64,000 bases of DNA from Endomychus coccineus (taxonomy: Eukaryota; Arthropoda; Insecta; Coleoptera; Endomychidae), in NCBI GenBank assembly GCA_958510875.1, contig OY294068.1:27508297-27572296 (forward strand). The letters are read 5' to 3'. Positions 55,939-64,000 of the stretch are shown piece after piece. The notes beneath the pieces are model-generated. The model ran no database searches. It was not told the origin of the DNA and worked only from the letters and a program-made list of their open reading frames with translations. Position 1 is the first letter of the stretch. Every line of letters starts with the position of its first letter. Made by a program: the position numbers and the translations under genes.

Positions 55939-57392
55939 GTAACGGTGTGAGCCCCATTACAGGGTTTAAATTCAGTGTTATTTTAACTGGTCATTATTTT
56001 GGATAAATTATTCCGGATGAGATAGGCCCTGACATCTATGTTATAATAGCGGCGGCGGCTGTATATTCATCGCGGTACGTTATTGCTCTATATAAATTCA
56101 CGGAAGTTGCCGTTCGTGCGGAATTGATTATTTTCAGGAAGGGAGATCGATTCGGCATTGTGTGTGGGAACGTTGAAGCAGGTATGCCGAATTTAATAAT
56201 TTTGTACCATTTTGGGCATTCTTAGGTATCGGCCGAAATTGAATCAACGACAACTTTATAGTCTTTTGAATATCATTATAATTACGTTTGGTATGATATA
56301 CAGTTGCCGATTGACTGGTTATTTTGGAAATTTTCTGTTAGTCATCTTGCTCTTAACTTAACGTCATAATTCAGTTCCATTCTTTTCGAATCGATTATAC
56401 TTTAATCAAATACCAGACCAGTTTAGTAATTTCGTAATATCTTTTCCAACCTGGGATTTATGCTCCTCGTAGGCACAGATACGGGTTGAGGAAGCAAGTT
56501 GTTCAAGGTGAACTGGTAAATCTTGACTCCGATCCCGGTTAATTGTCGAGTTACAGAATAAGTATCGCCTTATGCCTTTTTGAATCAATTTAGTTTTAGA
56601 ATTCTTCGTAATCGTTCAATACTATCGTCTGAATTTGGATCATCTATTTCGTAATTGTCAGTATTTTTATCTGAATTTAAGTTATGTATTCAATTTTTTG
56701 ATTATCTGACTTCATAACTATTTCAACCTTGACGAATTGGTGTATTATTTCTCACAGCAAGTCGGGATTCCATTGTTTGGCTCGAATTCTACTTCCTGAT
56801 GCTTTCTGAATAGAATTAGTAACTTGTCGTCATTCGTTATGGTAAAATTTTTCTCATTGAATTTGTTAAAGATAACGCATACAGTGACAATGTCAATTTT
56901 TTGTTCTGCTGTGTGTTTCCCTCGCTTTGCATTTGGGTCATTTCTGTTTCGTATTGTATTTTTTTACAGGGTTGAACGGCTGAGACGCTTCTTTCCTTTT
57001 TCCCGTACGAGTGTACAGAATCATCTGGACGAGCTATATAGTACGTAGTTCATAAGCTACAACAAATACAAAGGAGGGTAACATTTCTGGCAGAATTAAT
57101 TGAAATTTTCACAGTTATCTGTTTTGCCAATCCTCAAACATTTTTGCATTTATTTCAATTTACTGAATTCAATTTCCTCCTAAGTCAAATTCCACTTTCT
57201 CATTATTCATTGTTCATCTCAACCTCAAATTTCATTTGTAAACTATTCAATTTAGTTAATTACTCATTCAATTGGCGAATAAAATTATTTCTCCTTTTTT
57301 CTCTACTCAACAACATCTATCTAACTCCATCGTAATGCCGGAGATTCCTGATTGTGGTTGTTTTTCTTATCTTATAAATAAAGATGTTGGCG
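55939..57392 (+). repeat. possible LTR (copy B), unverified
   Basis: It begins TGTAACGGTGTGAGCC, has CTATATAAATTCACG about 150 bases in, a donor-like GAAGCAG then GTATGCC 87 bases later, an AATAAAG close to the end and TGGCGCCTCAGG directly after. Copy A at 24968 has the same series with similar spacing. No coding sequence follows. It could equally be an unrelated promoter-bearing repeat. Confidence 0.3.
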
Positions 57393-57399
57393 CCTCAGG

Positions 57400-58665
57400 T
57401 ACAACTCTCAATCGGGAATCGAAGGGTACGTTTCATTACGATAGACCCTGAGATATTTCCATAATGAGCTAAGTTGAGCAATTGAAGGGTTGTAACTGAC
57501 AAGATAATGTCTTTTTTACCGGAAATCTTACACTCAATAGTGTGCTATTTGTCATTTTTGCATGTGGTCGTCGGAAAAAACAGTTTCATCTCTTTCACTA
57601 CATAGTGTATACTGTATGTAGTGTCACATATCAAACAATATCAAAACTGAAAGATCTTTTTTGTTTTTTCAGAACATAGCTCGCGTAGAGAGAGCTGATA
57701 ATTTAGAAAAGTTTTTTTTCCCTTCACCACATAGTATATGTAATGTCACCTATCAGACAACATCAAAGCTTAGTCGGTAGGTTCGTATACAAATGATTAT
57801 TTATAATGAATTTTATTTTTGTTTCAGTATATAGCTCATACTGTGGTGTTATCTATCAGACAATATCGAAGACCATGTCAGTAGCTTTGGAGAAAACTGA
57901 TATGTTGAAACAGTTTTCCTCTTTTCTTTGTACGGCAATATGTGAAGTATCGTGATTTGCGGTAATACTCAAATTTTTCAAAATATAATAAGGTTTTTAC
58001 AAATCTTGATGATTTTGCAGTTTCAATGAGTTTGAGGGACTGTGCATTTGCAGACATGGATGAGCTGAAAAGCTTTAAAAATTGTTAATATATCGTAGAC
58101 AGATTCTTTCAGACCATTAATTGTTAATAATAACTACGAACCGCCAGAACTTCTCAGTAAATAAATACACGCAATTTCATTGTTTACAATGTGAAATGAG
58201 AAGGGCCGAACTTGAGAGTGTTTCTAGTTTACTCTAAAAGTAACCCTTAACGCTTAGAAACTTCAAAGCTGTATCAAATCAAACACAAATAGACCATTTA
58301 GTTGCATGCGGTTGCGTCTAAACTTAAATTTAATTTCCTTCTGATACTGTCTATTCGGTTGTTAATCCTCTGAAATTAATTAATAAATACAAACTAACTA
58401 GCTCAAACCGTTAACAACAAACTTGGTGTACTGATAAAGCTGATAATTCCGTGTGCCTTGCATAAATTTCGGCTTTATACCAGCGTACAATGGACATTTG
58501 TCTTGTTTTCTTCATTCTAATTAGTTTCCTCATGTCTCTTTGTATAATTTCCTCCTATCCTGGACTGCTCGTAATAGTTTCACATTCTAGAGGTAATAAT
58601 AATGTACGAATAGATAGTATTTAGTATTTATTAGTTCCATTTATACTGTTCACGAAACAGTGAAG
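57400..58665. other. unassigned; imperfect tandem units at 57.59-57.96 kb
   Basis: Three units share CATAGT(A/G)TAT, GTGTCAC(A/C)TATCA and ACAA(T/C)ATC at about 57596, 57725 and 57825. Intervening parts are poorly conserved. Nothing is supported in the rest. Confidence 0.4.
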
Positions 58666-58671
58666 AACACG

Positions 58672-59034
58672 TCAAATGAAATAAATAAAATTTTTAGTAA
58701 GATGCAGATAAGTGACATAGTACATGGAAATTTTTACAATAGTTGAAATGTTTAAAATGAACAAAACGTAATATATGACATAAGAATAAAATACAATATC
58801 GTTGTCTTGGAGATATTCGTCTAATATGTAATAGGTTTTCTGATTGAGATATTTTTCGCATTTTTTCTTAATGTTACTTAGTGGTTGTATTATTATTTCT
58901 ATAGACATCTTATTATATATCTTAATAATTGAGTACTGGAAATTTTTTTGGAGATAAGTATAATTTATTTCTTCACGTATTCGATTTTGTCTGAAACGCG
59001 TCTGAATGTTGACTCTCATAATCCCTGAATACAA
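58672..59034 (-). pseudogene. probable LINE ORF2 C-terminal fragment
   Basis: The minus frame of 120 codons includes KNFQYSIIKIYNKMSIEIII and LSNIKKKCEKYLNQKTYYIL. Its spacing recalls the common LINE ending in which an IYN.LP.EI..SL..FK..L motif closes ORF2. Conservation is weak and no reverse transcriptase motif is attached, so another origin is possible. Confidence 0.4.
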
Positions 59035-59039
59035 ACTTA

Positions 59040-60165
59040 GTGAGTAATTAGTCAGTAATCAGGGATTGTTGAGGTTGTGCTATTATTCTTGTAGTTCAAA
59101 CAATACCATAGGAGGAAGAGTCTGTTAAATCACAGATTCCCGGAAATCTTGATTAATGTTGCTGGCGGAACCTCGACCATCAAAGGTGGCTTCCTCCTAG
59201 ACTACGTGAAGCGAAAGTTTGCTAAAGGATGCAAAATAATACATAACCATAAAAAGTTCTAGCTGTCATGAAAAACCCCAGTCATTAAAGGATGTAACTG
59301 TAATATATAATACGATATTAGTTTTGAGCATCATTATGTTATGTTATGTTACAACGTACATATATAGAAACGAAACAAGACAGGTACAAATACTCAAATT
59401 GAACTAAAAAGAAAAACTATCATAAGTAAGGCACTTTCAGAACGATTACGTATGATTGAGTATCCTATACAACAAAGGATTCATCTCAAAATTCATCTAC
59501 GTGATAACATGCTCCTTTTATTAGAGCGGTTTTTATAGCAGACTGGATTCGCTTTGATGAGAGATTTTATATCTCAGCTGGCACTTAGTTCAAGAAGAGT
59601 ACAACATAACAACTAATAGCATCTCTACTATGGATTATTCTAGTATGACTATTTATTTAATGATCCTTGTTTAGAGTATCGTGTGAAAGTTGATCATGTG
59701 TTCTATTTTTTTGAATATTTGATCTTATATGGATTAAGGATATGTCTACAGACTGTTTCTTGAGTAGGGATCGAAATTTTAAGAGCGTATTCTATCGCCA
59801 AAAATAGAAAAACACTTTTAAATTTGAAATTTTCAAGCCACTTGAGGTAAGCTAACCGAACTTGGAATACATATTTATATGTCAGTGGATATGAAACAGA
59901 AAATTATCACCAGCTTCAGAAACCAATGATGGAGTTATGGGTATCATCGTTCATTATTTATCAAAAAAATATATATCACCTCGTATACTATTACATATAA
60001 AATAGGTCGTCTTATGCGCCTATCATCATTCTATGGCTCCCTAGATTTTTTTGTATTCAAAACTGATAAGCGACAAAACTGATTTATTTGACCAAGTGCA
60101 TTTTCACGATACTCATTACATTACGTACTTAAAATAATAACAAAATAATCAATTTTTAATGAAAT
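59040..60165. other. unassigned sequence
   Basis: No feature is supported. Confidence 0.35.
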
Positions 60166-60189
60166 TATGCTACTATGGTTCATTATAAT

Positions 60190-60815
60190 AACTATTCAGA
60201 AAGGTCACCTTCAGGCAAAATACATGCTTCAGATCTACTTGAAGTTGAATTTTGAACACGTGCAAAAATGCCAGAATAGCTCTCATTGCATCAAAACCAG
60301 CTATAATTCAATCAAGTGAGTGCTGCTCAGATCCAGGTGAATCCGTGTGAACAAATCTCTTGAGGCATTCGCAAACAAAAAGTCAAGAGGTTTTATATCT
60401 GGTGACCTGAATGACCAGCCAGAGTTAAACTGATTTTTGAACGCCTCGTCCAATCACGTTATTACTGAATCTTTCATTCGAAAATTCACCAGCAGTCAAA
60501 CTCAAATGTGGGAGAGCCGCCTCTAGCATAAGCTACATTCTTGTCCTTAGCGAATAGGGTACATCTTCAAGTGGTTCAGGTATCAGAACGTTTTCCATGG
60601 AATGTCTGTAGGAGGCACCAGTTAAAGTTCTTGGTAGAAAGTGAAACCCTTCCATACTCTCGAAGAAATCTTATGGCATGAGGGTTACCATGAGACCAAA
60701 CGTGATTATTGTGGAGTTCATCATAGCATCTCTAGAGAACTCAACTTCGTTGGTGAACAATATGTCAACATTCTGTTCAATTTTTTGCAAAATAAACTGG
60801 CAAAATTTGAGCAAT
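60190..60815 (-). pseudogene. Tc1/mariner (IS630) superfamily transposase remnant
   Basis: From about 60800 the minus strand reads, through shifting frames, LFTNEVEFSRDAM (first catalytic Asp replaced by Asn), NNHVWSHGNPHAIRFL, LTGASYRHSMENVLIPEPLE, SLRTRM, LTAGEFSNERFSNNVIGRG and, near 60205, RSEACILPEGD. These occur in this order in mariner-type transposases from the first catalytic Asp to the C terminus. At least four frame breaks are present. Its 5 prime side abuts a tandem array. Confidence 0.65.
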
Positions 60816-61575
60816 CCTAGGTTAGTAGGTTATTCTGAAGTATATTTATGGAAACAATAACATTAATTGAACATATATCATCTCCAAGCAGCAATTCCTG
60901 GTTAGTAGGTTATTTTAAAGTATATTTATGGATACAATAACAATAATTGAACGTATATTATCTTCATTTGGTAATTCTAGGTTACTAGGTCATTTGTAAG
61001 TTTATTTTAGGATGTAATAACATTAACTGAATACATAACAGAACATATATTAGGTTATTTTGAGTTTACTTTTGGATGCATCAACATTAATTGAACATAT
61101 ATTATCTCCAAGGGGTAATTATAGGTTAGTAGGTTACTTCAAAGTTTACTTTTGGATGCAATAACATTAATTGAACATATATTATCTACAAGCGGCAATT
61201 ATAGATTAGTAGGTTATTTTAATTATATTCTTGAATTCAATAACATTAACTGGACATTTAATATCTCCAAGTGGCAATTCTAGATTAATAGCTTATTTGT
61301 AAGTTCATTTTTGAATGTAATAATATTAACTGAAAACATAAGAGAACATACAATACGTTATTTTTAGTTTATTTTTGGATGCAACAACATTAATTGAACA
61401 TATATTATCTAAAAACGGCAATTCCAGGTTAGCAGGTTATTTTTAATTATATTCATGGATACAATAACATTAACTGAACATAAGTTATCTCCAAAAGGCA
61501 ATTCTTGGTTATTTGGTTATTTAAAGTTTATTTTTAGATGAATGTTAACTGAAAATATAACAATTATATCGAAGC
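60815..61575 (+). repeat. tandem array, about 80-bp units, about 10 copies, four-unit higher-order period
   Basis: The unit is close to GGTTAGTAGGTTATTT, then AAGTTTATTTTTGGATGCAA, TAACATTAATTGAACATATA and TTATCTCCAAG with GGCAATTC. Copies start near 60818, 60899, 60976, 61053, 61131, 61209, 61290, 61366, 61429 and 61508. Shortened units with AACAGAACATATATTAGG (about 61038) and AAGAGAACATACAATACG (about 61350) recur 312-314 bases apart, which shows a higher-order repeat. Confidence 0.85.
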
Positions 61576-61579
61576 TGAA

Positions 61580-62495
61580 ATTCTAGTTAGTATGTTTATA
61601 TTCGGATCCATTATTCAACCATTAGCTCAACAATTTTGGATTATGCACATGCACACAATCGACTTCAAGTGTGATGCTGCACCCCCACCAGCGCCACCAC
61701 TGACTCTCATAAGAGTTTCAGTAAGCTCATATGCAAAAAATTCAAACAGAACAATTATTGTTAGTGATCAAATAGAGAAGTTACCGGTTGTTGTTACTAA
61801 TAGTTAAATGAACTATATAATTTGTGAGGTGCTCTCAAACATATTCACTCACCAATTATTCTATTATAGCACTGTGACAAAATACCTGGAGCAAAATTTT
61901 CCATATTATAACATCCTCACAACGTATGAAATGCTTTCTGAATTGTATCAATCATTTTAATCATTCGAGCGAAATTTCTTCTGAACTTATTTCGAATTGA
62001 AATGTAGAAAGTTCGCGTTCTGAATAAGTGATCTTACATTTCAGCTACTCGATTAACTCTTGACACCGGAGTATTATATCAATAATACTGATATTTCCAT
62101 CGTGATCTTGTTAGTATCTGTCGAGCTTCATTATAGGTTATTGGTATTCAAAAGAGCGATACTTTATCTGAATTCACGTTCTGGATCAGTTCAATGCAGA
62201 AATTCGACGAGAATGTTGAATATGTCGTTCGTCGGGATATCAAATAATAATTATTCACATCATTGATAACTATATGCGATTCGAAGCTCCACATCGATCA
62301 ATGATTCACGTACATTCATCTTGATTTCAATCGTTTTGAAATTTGAAATGAGGAGTGTAAATATGATTATTACTGTAGTTTTTGGCAATTACTCTCACAG
62401 TTCATTCAGTGACAGCATCCTGGTTCTTTATTTTCTATACAACTTACTTTGGAATGTTCTGGGTGAGTATAAGCAAATTTGAAGTTTCTTTGCTT
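61580..62495. other. unassigned sequence
   Basis: A 71-codon plus frame (61592-61807) contains a short proline-rich run (PPPAPPL) but has no recognisable domain. Nothing else is supported. Confidence 0.3.
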
Positions 62496-62499
62496 CATG

Positions 62500-63230
62500 T
62501 GCCACCTTGAATATTTTGGTTATTTGTACAATGTACAAGCTCATTTTTATTGAACCTTTTTTACAAACTTAAACAATCTTCAAAAAATCACATTCGTGAA
62601 AAAATTGAATTGTGTTGTCATGCTTACAATGAAAAAAATTAAATCTGCGTGTTTAAATCAAATGTTCAAATTGTCCCCCATTGACTTCCATACAATAATA
62701 CATTCTCTCAAACTAATGAATAAAAAACAGCAAAACATTTCCTTATGTTGCCTTCATTTTTTGTTCTCAGAAGGTGTTTAGGCATAAACTGTAGAATTTG
62801 GAGCGATACAAATCTTCATGTATTTCGATAATCTCACACTCAACATCGGGAAAAGCTAAACGTTTGGGTAGGAATTTTGGGAGCCCACCTAATTGGACCT
62901 CTGTTTATTCCTGGTAATTTAAATGGCGAAATTCATCTTGAAATGTTGGAAAATGCGATTGATCCGTTAATAACTGAACAATTAGAAAACAAACGATCCT
63001 CTACTACTTGAACAACAATTGCATTTCCAACAAGACGAAGCTCCTCCTCACTATGCCGCACCAGTTCGCCAATACCTCAATTTGCAATACCCTGGTTGTT
63101 GAAGTGGAAGAAGAGGTCCTATGGAGTGGTCTGCCCGATCTCCTGACCTGAACCCTCAAGTTTGTAAAAAAGGCTTAATATAAATGAACTTGCACATTGT
63201 ACAAATAACCAAAATATTCAAGGTGGCGCA
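62500..63230. repeat. foldback arms around a mariner-like transposase piece
   Basis: 62500-62570 and 63158-63230 are inverted copies with few differences: TGCCACCTTGAATATTTTGG, TTATTTGTACAATGT and TTTTTTACAAACTT occur in both. The arms enclose the transposase remnant. The element continues to the right as far as AACACCCTGTA near 63490, the usual end of such insect elements. Confidence 0.8.
62800..63157 (+). pseudogene. Tc1/mariner superfamily transposase fragment
   Basis: The plus frame reads LNVWVGILGAHLIGPLF, IPGNLNGEIHLEMLENAID and, after a shift, FQQDEAPPHYAAPVRQYLN, which retains the second catalytic Asp (QQDGAPPHYA is usual). SPDLNP comes next but the sequence then turns into the right foldback arm, so the third catalytic residue and C terminus are missing. 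The first catalytic Asp region is not recognisable. Confidence 0.75.
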
Positions 63231-63492
63231 TTCGAGCAACAAAATTAATTTTTGGCGAAAACGGTCCATCAAATTTACGTTTTTCATACACCCTTGTGAA
63301 GAGGCTTCCAAGACCTTTCAAATGACGTATCACTCAACCCCTCTCCCTTTTTCAATTTTGAGGGGTTGAAGCGCCCCCTATTAGGAGGTTGCTCGTTCAA
63401 GCCTCAAATATACGTGTTTCGGGAGATTTTTCCACTCACTATGGGATAAGAAATATACGGGGTGGCTCGTCTGAGATGGAACACCCTGTATA
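63231..63492 (+). repeat. probable mariner-like right end
   Basis: The stretch holds CCCCTATTAGGAGG and ends with GGTGGCTCGTCTGAGATGGA, then ACACCCTGTATA. ACACCCTGTA at a terminus is common in mariner-like insect elements; the matching left end was not found. Confidence 0.45.
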
Positions 63493-64000
63493 ATAAATAT
63501 GTGCATTATACATTATGTAGTTACGTATGTATGTATTTTCTTCATTTATTTCTCGAGCTGAGGATGCATTTTTTGAAGATATGTATGTATATACATACTA
63601 TTAAAAAAACTCTTTTGATTTCATTTGCCCCACGTTGGTGACAATTGTCACTATAAAATTCTCTTTGAGTTTAATTTAATGATTATGAATTATATTTTTA
63701 TTTTAATTTAATTTTATTCCGGCTAGCTTTCTTTATCTTGTTTTGATTTGATTTCAATTTGGTTTGAATTGATTTGAATGAATATGATCCTTTTTTATAT
63801 TATATGGAATTAAACACAATATTTCTGTTTCAATGTTAAATGTTTCTATATTTAAATATTTATGACTCTATGTATCCGAGGTTACAAATTTACGATTTAA
63901 TTTTATGTTCCAATATTTCTATGTTTCAACCTCAAAAACTATTCAATATTAATACTTGTTTACAAAGTTACAAACAACAATCTCTCATTCAGATATACAA
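63493..64000. other. unassigned AT-rich sequence
   Basis: No feature is supported up to the end of the window. Confidence 0.35.

Noticed and set aside
1..64000. CRISPR arrays, bacterial operons or a viral genome
   Set aside because: No regularly spaced identical short repeats, no ribosome-binding-site pattern, no packed genes; intron-bearing element genes and LINEs show a eukaryotic nuclear genome.

Overview
This is a gene-poor, AT-rich stretch of an animal nuclear genome that is almost entirely transposable elements and their decayed copies. An arthropod, most likely an insect, fits best: Penelope-like elements with GIY-YIG endonucleases, Crypton-like tyrosine recombinases, CR1/Jockey-type LINEs ending in (ATT)n, Tc1/mariner remnants and a hAT element all occur together. 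A beetle is plausible but cannot be shown from the sequence. I found no convincing host protein gene.

Layout. 0.48-2.3 kb: a long Penelope reading frame on the minus strand with a hammerhead-like end. 3.15-5.17 kb: a complete-ended hAT element with an 8-bp target duplication and a broken transposase. 5.5-12.7 kb: Penelope, mariner-like and LINE fragments, including two LINE pieces facing each other as a hairpin. 14.8-16.2 kb: a Penelope end and a LINE fragment. 17.3-21.96 kb: a nearly full-length LINE (ORF1, then ORF2 with one frameshift). 22-23.3 kb: a duplicated sequence, one copy of which carries a MITE. 24.3-24.8 kb: a satellite-like trimer, followed by a possible LTR. 27.6 kb: a hammerhead motif. 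28.9-29.7 kb: an open tyrosine-recombinase frame. 31.8 kb: a hammerhead with an intact core. 33.3-35.0 kb: a broken tyrosine recombinase between two direct repeats. 36.9-39.9 kb: a Penelope relic, a second MITE and a third core-intact hammerhead inside an inverted repeat. 40.4-44.9 kb: a LINE with both frames intact on the minus strand. 45.2-45.7 kb: a tRNA-like sequence inside an inverted repeat. 47.7-49.0 kb: Penelope halves in opposite orientations, then a satellite trimer. 49.7-52.7 kb: LINE fragments, one with an RNase H domain. 54.7-55.4 kb: a second broken tyrosine recombinase. 55.9-57.4 kb: a second possible LTR. 58.7-63.5 kb: a LINE tail, two mariner-like remnants and a tandem array of about 80-bp units with a four-unit higher-order period.

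The most interesting layer is RNA rather than protein. Seven places carry hammerhead-ribozyme-like folds. Three keep both invariant blocks, CUGANGA and GAAA (27.6, 31.8 and 39.8 kb), and four are degraded. Several lie at ends of Penelope-like sequences, where hammerheads are known from the literature; the 27.6 and 39.8 kb copies have no recognisable Penelope coding sequence beside them. All calls are by eye. Boundaries of decayed elements are approximate.
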